A model generated the notes under the pieces. It was given only the letters and a program-made list of their open reading frames with translations. It searched no databases and was not told where the DNA came from. The position numbers and the translations under genes were made by a program. Positions 1-4,958 of a DNA stretch of 7,300 bases are shown here, one piece after another. Origin of the DNA: Sulfurovum sp. (lineage in GTDB: Bacteria > Campylobacterota > Campylobacteria > Campylobacterales > Sulfurovaceae); the NCBI GenBank assembly GCA_015661535.1, contig DQVY01000230.1, positions 1 through 7,300 of the forward strand, written 5' to 3'. Each line of letters starts with the position of its first letter. Position 1 is the stretch's first letter.

Positions 1-1122
1 ATCCCACCCCATCATCTCATAGGCTTTATGTGTGGAGAGCAGGGCCAGGGTAGAGTCTAAGCCACCGCTTATGCCTATGACTGCCTTTTGAATCTTGGCA
101 TGCGACATACGCTTAATGAGCCCGTGTGCCTGAATGTGAACTATCTCATCACAGCGGTGTTTTTTATCGGCATAACGGGAAGGGACAAAAGGCATAAGGT
201 TGATCTCTCGTTCTATCTTTGTCATGTGCGGTAAGTCATCCACCTTGATGACTCTGGTCTTTTTGCGTCTGCCGTCACCATAACTCGATTCATTCACACG
301 TAACCATCTAAGACGTTCCAGGTCAACATCTGCCGTAATAAAATGACTCTCCATAGAAAAACGCTCATTTTGGACCAGGGTAGAGCCATATTCAGAAATG
401 ATGGCATGTCCGCCAAAAACAGTATCGGTAGTACTCTCACCCACACCTGCGGAGCTGTACACATAGGCAGCCATACAACGGCCGCTCTGTGTACGTACCA
501 ACTCTTCACGGTATTCATGTTTTCCTATGAGCTCATTACTGGCACTTAAATTAAAAAGAAGGTTTGCACCATTAGATGCCATGTGATTGGAAGGAGGAGT
601 AACAGCCCAGAGGTCTTCACATATCTCTACACCAAAGGTCATCTCTTTCTTGTCGGTAAAGAGTAGGTCAACACCAAAAGGTACTTCTTCATCAAAGAGT
701 TCAACCGTAGTTCTGGTTATGTCACGTCCTGTTGTAAATTGACGTTTTTCATAGAACTCTTTTTTATTTGGGAGGTATGATTTTGGGACTACACCAAGTA
801 CTTTCCCTCTTTGTATAACAACAGCACAGTTATAGAGTCTGTCAGCTTCAAACACTGCTATACCGAGTATAGCAATAGTATTGACGGTTTCTATATTTTT
901 TAATATATATTGGAGGGAGTCATTTTGAGAGGCCATAAGTGTTTGATTAAGGAGAAGGTCACTGGCAGTGTATCCGGTAAGTGTCAGCTCGGGAAATACA
1001 ATGACAGAAACCTCTTTGGTATTTGCATCTTTTATAAGAGATAAAATTTCTTCAGCATTTTTTACAGGGTTGCCTACAATGGTTTTGTTGACTGCTGCTG
1101 CTACTCTGTAATATCCGAACAT
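1..1122 (-). CDS. nadE: Glutamine-dependent NAD+ synthetase, N-terminal 374 residues (cut by window edge)
   Basis: Catalyses the last step of NAD+ synthesis: ATP-dependent amidation of deamido-NAD+ (NaAD), using ammonia released from glutamine. The minus-strand reading frame is open from ATG at 1122 to the left edge. Residues 1 to about 270 form a nitrilase-type glutaminase domain with the expected triad: Glu45 in FPELTLTGY, Lys114 in VPKSYLPN and Cys168 in EICEDLW. The spacing matches that of characterised two-domain NAD synthetases. The ATP-pyrophosphatase (PP-loop) motif SGGLDST begins at residue 352, so the synthetase domain has only just started; full-length family members have roughly 650 residues. 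The start is supported by an AAAAGG ribosome site at 1131-1136. It lies 43 bases downstream of the cyclophilin gene on the same strand and is probably co-transcribed with it. The glutaminase domain separates it from the short ammonia-dependent NadE. Confidence 0.95.
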   Translation of the reverse strand, partial: MFGYYRVAAAVNKTIVGNPVKNAEEILSLIKDANTKEVSVIVFPELTLTGYTASDLLLNQTLMASQNDSLQYILKNIETVNTIAILGIAVFEADRLYNCAVVIQRGKVLGVVPKSYLPNKKEFYEKRQFTTGRDITRTTVELFDEEVPFGVDLLFTDKKEMTFGVEICEDLWAVTPPSNHMASNGANLLFNLSASNELIGKHEYREELVRTQSGRCMAAYVYSSAGVGESTTDTVFGGHAIISEYGSTLVQNERFSMESHFITADVDLERLRWLRVNESSYGDGRRKKTRVIKVDDLPHMTKIEREINLMPFVPSRYADKKHRCDEIVHIQAHGLIKRMSHAKIQKAVIGISGGLDSTLALLSTHKAYEMMGWD

Positions 1123-1136
1123 ATTATAATCCTTTT

Positions 1137-1156
1137 GGTGCGTTGGGAAACGCACC
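1137..1156. repeat. Perfect 8-bp palindrome with 4-base loop, REP-like
   Basis: The plus strand reads GGTGCGTT, a GGGA loop, then AACGCACC, followed by CTAC. On the minus strand this is a GTAGGGTGCGTT...AACGCACC arrangement. The stem is perfect and much richer in GC than its surroundings. It starts 10 bases after the cyclophilin stop codon and ends just before the nadE ribosome site. From memory, GTAGGGTGCGTT/AACGCACC palindromes recur as dispersed elements in many bacterial genomes; I could not check this. Neither side of the stem carries the T-run expected of an intrinsic terminator, so an RNA hairpin modulating processing or nadE translation, or a selfish REP-like insert, is more likely. 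Confidence 0.6.
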
Positions 1157-1165
1157 CTACAAAAA

Positions 1166-1687
1166 TTAATCTCTTGAAGCCACTATTTCAATAGATTCAA
1201 TATCATCATTTTGAGCAATTTGATCAAGTACCATGAATGAGTCTGTATCGTCTTCTTCTATGGCACCAAATACTGTGTGTACACCATCGAGGTGTGGTGT
1301 TGGTACAAAAGTAATGAAGAACTGGCTTCCCCCTGTGTTTGGTCCGGCATGTGCCATAGAAAGTGTTCCTCTTCTGTGTGGCTGCGTACTTGTGTCAGTT
1401 TCACAGTCAATGTTCCAACCTGGTCCACCTGTACCTGCCATAGCTGGATTGTCTTTTGAATGCGGACAACCTGCCTGAGCCATAAAGTTTGGGATAACTC
1501 TGTGAAATTTAAGACCATTGTAAAAGCCTTGTTCTGCAAGGTGTGCAAAGTTTGCTACAGTATTTGGCGCATCTTCCGTGTAAAGCTTAGCCCAAACTGT
1601 TCCTTTTGATGTGTTGATCTTAGCGTAGTTGTATGTATCCATAACTGATTGTTCTATGTCGTATCTTTTTGAGTCGTTTCCAAACAT
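1166..1687 (-). CDS. Cyclophilin-type peptidyl-prolyl cis-trans isomerase, cytoplasmic
   Basis: Accelerates cis/trans isomerisation of Xaa-Pro peptide bonds during folding. The 173-residue protein has the whole cyclophilin core. Family landmarks are Arg63 (catalytic) in FHRVIPNFMAQAG, Phe68, Met69 and Gln71, then GGSQFFITF with Phe124, and HLDGVHTVFG with Leu133 and His137. His132 stands where human cyclophilin A has Trp121; bacterial cyclophilins often lack this Trp and then bind cyclosporin poorly. There is no signal peptide, so it should be cytoplasmic (PpiB-like). The ATG at 1687 is preferred over an internal ATG at residue 16 because AAGGA lies about 8 bases upstream of it and nothing similar precedes the second. 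It therefore carries about 20 residues before the usual cyclophilin start. It is the first gene of a probable operon with nadE. Confidence 0.93.
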   Translation of the reverse strand: MFGNDSKRYDIEQSVMDTYNYAKINTSKGTVWAKLYTEDAPNTVANFAHLAEQGFYNGLKFHRVIPNFMAQAGCPHSKDNPAMAGTGGPGWNIDCETDTSTQPHRRGTLSMAHAGPNTGGSQFFITFVPTPHLDGVHTVFGAIEEDDTDSFMVLDQIAQNDDIESIEIVASRD

Positions 1688-1722
1688 GTTGTTTAGTCCT
1701 TATATATTAAAATTAGGTTATT

Positions 1723-1731
1723 ATTATACCA
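1723..1731 (-). promoter_or_regulatory. Probable extended -10 promoter for cyclophilin-nadE
   Basis: On the minus strand TGGTATAAT gives a consensus TGn-TATAAT extended -10 box, with TTCAAA 18 bases further upstream as a possible -35. It lies about 36 bases before the cyclophilin start, a sensible distance for a short leader. The same 67-base gap carries TATTAT boxes on the plus strand (1719-1724 or 1722-1727) that could serve pyrF, so the divergent promoters overlap. Called by eye only. Confidence 0.5.
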
Positions 1732-1754
1732 CTTAAAGATAAGAGGTTTGAACC

Positions 1755-2447
1755 ATGGAACTATGTGTAGCACTTGATTTACCATCCGCAGAAGAAAATT
1801 TGGCACTTTCCGAGTCATTAAAGTCATACAATGTATGGATGAAAGTAGGGTTTAGAGCCTATATACGTGATGGAAAGAAGTTCATAGAAGACCTAAAGGC
1901 CATCAATCCAGACTTTAAAATATTTCTGGATCTCAAACTCTATGATATTCCTAACACCATGGCAGACGCAGCAGAAGAGATAGCCAAACTGGGCGTTGAT
2001 ATGTTCAACATACATGCAAGTGCTGGCCCCGTAGCGATGAAAACTGTTATGGACAGGCTCAATGGCTATGAAAACCGTCCTCTTGTCTTAGCTGTCACGG
2101 CACTGACCTCTTTTGATGAAACAAACTTTACACTGGTCTATGAAAAAGGCATTGATGAAAAAGCGGAGCAGTTTGCCAAAATGTCTTATGAAAATGGTCT
2201 TGATGGTGTGGTCTGTTCCACCTTTGAAAGCAGGACCATTAAAAATGCCACTTCTGAGACATTTTTAACACTTTGCCCCGGCATACGTCCTTTTGGTGAA
2301 GATTCAGGAGATCAAAAACGTGTAGCCACGCTTGAACTTGCCAATAAAGAGGGGGTAGATTACCCTGTTATAGGCAGACCTATCTATAAAAACAATGATC
2401 CTCAGGCTAAAGTAGAAGAAATTTTAAAAGTAATATCTACTTTTTGA
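1755..2447 (+). CDS. pyrF: Orotidine-5'-phosphate decarboxylase
   Basis: Decarboxylates OMP to UMP, the last step of de novo pyrimidine synthesis, in the cytoplasm. The 230-residue length is normal for the bacterial single-domain enzyme. The alternating charged catalytic network is complete: Lys30 in WMKVGF, then Asp59, Lys61 and Asp64 in FLDLKLYDIPNT. Asp8 in VALDLP opens the barrel, and HASAG follows at 87-91. The phosphate-binding end is also present: CPGIRPFG, GDQKR and the C-terminal VIGRPIY. The start has an AAGAGG ribosome site at 1741-1746, 8 bases upstream. It diverges from the cyclophilin gene, and its stop overlaps the convergent small membrane gene by 11 bases. No other pyrimidine genes are visible, so it appears to be a stand-alone pyrF. 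Confidence 0.96.
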   Translation: MELCVALDLPSAEENLALSESLKSYNVWMKVGFRAYIRDGKKFIEDLKAINPDFKIFLDLKLYDIPNTMADAAEEIAKLGVDMFNIHASAGPVAMKTVMDRLNGYENRPLVLAVTALTSFDETNFTLVYEKGIDEKAEQFAKMSYENGLDGVVCSTFESRTIKNATSETFLTLCPGIRPFGEDSGDQKRVATLELANKEGVDYPVIGRPIYKNNDPQAKVEEILKVISTF

Positions 2448-2559
2448 TCTCTTTTTTTGTTTTGGTCATCTCCACAGCATTGTCCATGCCTTGTAGCATA
2501 AAATACATCCCTGCAATAAAGAGTGCTAAAACGATAAGTGGTGCCATTTTTTGAAACAT
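2437..2559 (-). CDS. Small single-pass membrane protein, 40 residues, function unknown
   Basis: The frame runs from ATG at 2559 to TAG at 2437 and encodes 40 residues. After a short MFQKMAP head, residues about 7-22 are hydrophobic (LIVLALFIAGMYFML) and long enough for one membrane helix. The tail is hydrophilic and ends in a basic stretch (TKTKKEIKK), so the C-terminus is probably cytoplasmic. An AAGG ribosome site lies 7 bases upstream of the start. The hydrophobic block followed by a charged tail is hard to explain by chance in AT-rich intergenic DNA. It converges on pyrF, with the last 11 bases shared. I do not recognise the family. It could be an accessory subunit of a membrane complex or a free-standing regulator, but nothing here shows which. 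Confidence 0.6.
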   Translation of the reverse strand: MFQKMAPLIVLALFIAGMYFMLQGMDNAVEMTKTKKEIKK

Positions 2560-2702
2560 TTTAAAACCTTAAAATCTAAATATATGCTCTAATGATAATC
2601 AATTTTTTAGTTATTTTCCTAAAAATAGACGGAAGCGTCTTAAAAAATTATAATTTATAAACAAATGCTTCTATTTTAAGCTTTTATTTAACCCAATAGC
2701 AT

Positions 2703-2708
2703 TATAAT
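2703..2708 (+). promoter_or_regulatory. Probable -10 box for tRNA-Ser
   Basis: A perfect TATAAT lies 18 bases before the first tRNA base, putting the expected start near 2715 with a short 5' trailer to be removed. The upstream DNA is very AT-rich, with no clear TTGACA at the right spacing, as is usual in Campylobacterota. Confidence 0.5.
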
Positions 2709-2726
2709 CTCACCCACAAAATACTT

Positions 2727-2817
2727 GGAGAGCTGGGAGAGTTGGTTTAATCCGCGCCCCTGCTAAGGGTGTGTAGCTTCACGGCTACCGAGGGTTCGAA
2801 TCCCTCGCTCTCCGCCA
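2727..2817 (+). tRNA. tRNA-Ser(GCU), CCA encoded
   Basis: The full class II cloverleaf folds by hand. The acceptor stem is GGAGAGC (2727-2733) with GCTCTCC (2807-2813), discriminator G at 2814 as expected for serine, and CCA at 2815-2817. The anticodon stem is CGCCC/GGGTG with one G-U pair around loop CTGCTAA, giving anticodon GCT at 2762-2764, which reads AGC and AGU. The long variable arm, GTAGC/GCTAC (2773-2777 with 2784-2788), is diagnostic of serine. The T arm is GAGGG-TTCGAAT-CCCTC. The gene stands alone, and no intrinsic terminator is evident after it. tRNA 3' ends are common integration sites, but I see no second copy of its 3' end and no integrase in this window. Confidence 0.97.
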
Positions 2818-2909
2818 CTCAATCATAATATTCTCATCTTAACTTATTCTCAAAAGATCACAATCATTAAAATTCTCAAAATCAATGGAGAAATATATCA
2901 ATGTTTTGG

Positions 2910-2915
2910 CATAAT
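2910..2915 (+). promoter_or_regulatory. Possible -10 box for the 67-residue protein gene
   Basis: CATAAT preceded by TGG resembles an extended -10 element. It would start transcription near 2922 and give a leader of about 22 bases holding AGGAG at 2932-2936. The fit is plausible but called by eye in AT-rich DNA. Confidence 0.35.
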
Positions 2916-2943
2916 AGAGTATCTTAACAATAGGAGTTATCAA

Positions 2944-3147
2944 ATGACTAAAGAAAACCATAAAAGATTAGAAGCATTACGTCCAGAAGTAAAGAATGCA
3001 TATATTACAGCTAAGGGACGTATCCTGGATGTTTTAAGAGAGATGGACTTGTTTGAAGATGCATCATTAACAGATGAAGAAAAAAACACTGTTTACGAAC
3101 TGCTTAATGAAACTGCCTTTTTGATGAAAAGTGAAGAAAATAAATAA
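2944..3147 (+). CDS. Small acidic, mostly helical protein, 67 residues, unknown function
   Basis: I do not recognise this protein. It is soluble, rich in Lys and Glu, and has no signal peptide, cysteine or hydrophobic segment. Two amphipathic helices are likely: residues about 4-38, then 43-62 starting at the helix-capping SLTDEEKNTVYELL. The C-terminus is charged (KSEENK). A good AGGAG ribosome site lies 7 bases before the ATG, which favours a real gene. It follows the tRNA-Ser with its own probable promoter and ends 2 bases before the convergent histidine kinase fragment. Size and helix pattern would suit a small binding or regulatory protein, but this cannot be tested here. Confidence 0.7.
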   Translation: MTKENHKRLEALRPEVKNAYITAKGRILDVLREMDLFEDASLTDEEKNTVYELLNETAFLMKSEENK

Positions 3148-3149
3148 TA

Positions 3150-3356
3150 TCAAAATATCATTTTAAAACAATGATACTCATTGAAAAAGCTATATTCTAA
3201 TTTAAATTCATGTTTCTGGATGATCTCATGAATGAGATATAAGCCTAACCCCATATCGCTGCTGTTTTCATCTTCTTGTTTAAAAGATTGTAGTAGCGTG
3301 GAAAGCTCTAATACCTTATTGTTGATAGATAAATTTTTGATTTCTATATAGTCCAC
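3150..3356 (-). pseudogene. C-terminal fragment of a sensor histidine kinase
   Basis: About 68 residues remain of the end of a HATPase domain. DYIEIKNLS resembles the strand before the ATP lid. Phe25 in LLQSFKQED matches the F-box region, and Gly36 and Gly38 in DMGLGLYLIHEIIQKH form the G2 box with its following helix. The last strands and the stop (TGA at 3150-3152) are intact. The sensor region, phospho-acceptor His, N box and everything before the lid are absent, so this cannot act as a kinase. Upstream, the sequence passes directly into the out-of-frame 5'-nucleotidase fragment. The only possible start is a GTG at 3356 with no convincing ribosome site, so expression is unlikely. The two pieces form one deletion scar. 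Confidence 0.75.
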
Positions 3357-3585
3357 CTCTGGTTGAAAGTAAGATATTATCTCCCGATCTTACCTGTTCT
3401 GTATGCGGTACTATGTGTGCATGCAAGTCATTTAATTCTATAAATCGAATGCTTGTACTTGTTGTACTTATCGCGCTTGGTGTCGTTGTTTTCGCCTGAG
3501 TTGTTTCACCACCACATCCGCTTATGACGAACGTAGAGACTGCCAGGGCAATACTTTTTCCTATGTTTGATTTTATATTGTTCAT
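3316..3585 (-). pseudogene. Truncated 5'-nucleotidase/metallophosphatase-family lipoprotein
   Basis: The gene has a proper beginning, with AAAGAAG before the ATG at 3585. Residues 1-23 form a lipoprotein signal ending VISGC (Cys24 is the lipidation site), followed by a Ser/Thr-rich linker. IRFIELNDLHAH at 46-57 is the first metal-binding motif of the UshA/SoxB-like metallophosphatase family, with Asp53 and His55 as ligands. Family resemblance continues to TRGGL at 75-79. About ten unrelated residues and a stop at 3316 then follow, the frame having entered the histidine kinase fragment. Intact relatives have several hundred residues, so nearly all of the catalytic and nucleotide-binding regions are missing. 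A short exported lipopeptide could still be made but would have no phosphatase activity. Confidence 0.72.
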
Positions 3586-3606
3586 TTGAACTTCTTTGTG
3601 GGGACA

Positions 3607-3612
3607 AGTATA
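3607..3612 (-). promoter_or_regulatory. Possible -10 box for the truncated lipoprotein gene
   Basis: TATACT on the minus strand lies about 21 bases before the start codon, giving a very short leader with AAAGAAG. Its retention suggests that the broken gene's 5' end, and perhaps its transcription, survived the deletion. Confidence 0.3.
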
Positions 3613-3656
3613 AAGGAGCCATTTAAACTGAAACTAAACAAGGGGAAAAGATCTTC

Positions 3657-3669
3657 TGCTAAAATAGCA
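3657..3669 (+). promoter_or_regulatory. Extended -10 box overlapping a perfect inverted repeat, upstream of the five-cysteine protein gene
   Basis: TGCTAAAAT at 3657-3665 fits TGn-TAAAAT, an extended -10 element that would start transcription near 3672 and give a leader of about 20 bases. The 13-base stretch TGCTA-AAA-TAGCA is a perfect inverted repeat lying over this box, which could be an operator or coincidence. Confidence 0.35.
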
Positions 3670-3693
3670 ACAATGAATTATGAAGGATATTAA

Positions 3694-3945
3694 ATGAATC
3701 TAATAGACACAGCAAAAGCATGTGAAGAAAAGTTTCTTGCAAAAGCAATAAAAAAGTTAGGAGATGCCTCTAAGGTACCCACTTTTGAAATAAGTAAGTT
3801 TTGTCGTATGGTAAGCATGTATTGTGAAGCAGAAGGTAATGTAACCAAAAGTTTTCTCACAGCTATGACTGCCTGTACCGATAAGATCAAAGAGGTAGAA
3901 GGTATGGAAGAGATAATGGAAGAATTGAACGAGTGTCCTAAATAA
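3694..3945 (+). CDS. Cytoplasmic five-cysteine small protein, 83 residues, unknown function
   Basis: I do not recognise the family. The protein is probably all-helical with no signal or membrane segment. It has five cysteines in 83 residues (10, 37, 44, 61, 81). FCRMVSMYCEAEG gives C-x6-C within one helix, and TACTDK and ECPK supply others. This is a high load for a cytoplasmic protein and would fit metal binding or thiol chemistry, but no standard zinc or iron-sulfur motif is present. AAGGA at 3683-3687 supports the ATG at 3694. The methyltransferase gene begins 25 bases after its stop on the same strand without an evident promoter or terminator between them, so the two probably form an operon. 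Confidence 0.72.
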   Translation: MNLIDTAKACEEKFLAKAIKKLGDASKVPTFEISKFCRMVSMYCEAEGNVTKSFLTAMTACTDKIKEVEGMEEIMEELNECPK

Positions 3946-3970
3946 TTACAGGCTAAAGTAAAGATACCTC

Positions 3971-4903
3971 ATGACATTTACACATCAGCAGATGCAAGAG
4001 ATCCTTCCTGCACTTCAAAAAAAGCTACGATCCACTGCAAAACCCCTTTTAACATTTTCTGTCCTTGACCCTGACTTGGGTGAGGGGTATGCGGGGAAAG
4101 AAATAGTCATTGAGGGAAACACCTATCTGCACAGAGGATATAAGGCATGGACAGATCTTGCTGAATTGCTAGGCTGTAAAATGCTCACCCCAAAAGTAGG
4201 GCAATACCCGCTAGTCACTCTCGCATTCCAAAAACTTCAGACAGAAGACTCTTTCCATCTCGACACCCAATCTTCCAAAGAAGAGAAATATGGTATAGAT
4301 TCTCCTTTCTCCGAAATACATAAAATGGAAGAACCTTCTTTTCTCTACTACTATATACAGGCACTTAACAATGTAAAGGTACATGAGCGAAAGCGTATTT
4401 TAAACTTAGGAATTAACAGAGGAGATGAATTTACAGCCATTAAAAACCTTTTAGATACTAATAAATATGAAAATATGGAATTTGTCGGTATTGACCATTC
4501 AAAGTCTGCTATAGCGTATGCCAGAGAGATTTTTAGTGAAAAGAATATGACATTTTATACACATGATATTAATAAGCTTAAAAGTTTAGATCTAGGTACT
4601 TTCGACTTGCTTATAAGCATAGGTACCCTGCAAAGTCCCAGCATACATTTTAAACCTTTTTTTATGTCACTTGTGCAAAATTACTTAAACAATGATGCTG
4701 CCATTATTTTAGGCTTTCCAAACTCCAGATGGGTAGATGGAGAGATGGTCTATGGCGCAAAAGTACCAAACTATGCCATGTCTGAACTAGGGCACATGTT
4801 CAGCGATGTTATGTTTTGCAAAAAGTACCTGCAGCAGAAAAAATACCGTGTAACGATTACAGGGAAACAGTACATCTTTCTTACTGCCACAAAGATAAAT
4901 TAA
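3971..4903 (+). CDS. Class I SAM-dependent methyltransferase with unrecognised N-terminal region
   Basis: The 310-residue protein has two parts. Residues about 140-265 form a Rossmann methyltransferase domain. Motif I is RILNLGINRGDE (142-153) and binds the SAM carboxypropyl end. Asp175 in FVGIDHS should hold the ribose, HDIN (198-201) lies near the adenine, and FDLLISIGTLQS (211-222) is motif IV. Residues 1-120 are not a domain I know; they include DPDLGEGYAGKE, HRGYKAWTDLAELLGCK and a polar stretch near 90-120, and may recognise the substrate. The substrate cannot be told from sequence. The ATG at 3971 follows the five-cysteine gene by 25 bases with only a weak AAAG-type ribosome site, consistent with translation in an operon. 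No signal peptide is present, so it acts in the cytoplasm. Confidence 0.82.
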   Translation: MTFTHQQMQEILPALQKKLRSTAKPLLTFSVLDPDLGEGYAGKEIVIEGNTYLHRGYKAWTDLAELLGCKMLTPKVGQYPLVTLAFQKLQTEDSFHLDTQSSKEEKYGIDSPFSEIHKMEEPSFLYYYIQALNNVKVHERKRILNLGINRGDEFTAIKNLLDTNKYENMEFVGIDHSKSAIAYAREIFSEKNMTFYTHDINKLKSLDLGTFDLLISIGTLQSPSIHFKPFFMSLVQNYLNNDAAIILGFPNSRWVDGEMVYGAKVPNYAMSELGHMFSDVMFCKKYLQQKKYRVTITGKQYIFLTATKIN

Positions 4904-4914
4904 GAAAAAACCTT

Positions 4915-4920
4915 TATAAT
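4915..4920 (+). promoter_or_regulatory. Probable -10 box for the haem protein gene
   Basis: A perfect TATAAT lies just after the methyltransferase stop and would start transcription near 4927, giving a leader of about 32 bases that includes AGGA at 4947-4950. A second TATAAT at 4937-4942 would start inside the ribosome site and is less likely to be used. Confidence 0.4.
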
Positions 4921-4958
4921 CATTCTAAATAAAAATTATAATTCACAGGATAATCACT

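Noticed and set aside
294..549. Open frames on both strands inside the 5' half of nadE
   Set aside because: They lie within a strongly supported nadE coding frame with an intact triad and have no protein-like features or ribosome sites.
1233..1548. Alternative frames inside the cyclophilin gene
   Set aside because: These are shadows of the cyclophilin frame, with no recognisable motifs.
1118..1687. Both nadE and the cyclophilin begin with Met-Phe-Gly, suggesting duplicated start regions
   Set aside because: The similarity ends after three codons, and the ribosome sites and flanks differ; coincidence is sufficient.
2441..2470. T-rich run after pyrF as an intrinsic terminator
   Set aside because: No stem precedes the T-run, and the run is the antisense of the Lys-rich tail of the small membrane protein.
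2727..2817. tRNA-Ser as the attachment site of an integrated element
   Set aside because: No integrase and no repeated copy of the tRNA 3' end occur in the window.
3169..3183. CAATGA-TAC-TCATTG inverted repeat as a terminator
   Set aside because: The stem is weak and AT-rich, lies inside the kinase fragment's coding sequence, and is followed by only a short mixed T-run.
3690..3890. Minus-strand frame opposite the five-cysteine protein gene
   Set aside because: Antisense shadow; the plus-strand frame has a good ribosome site and a coherent product.
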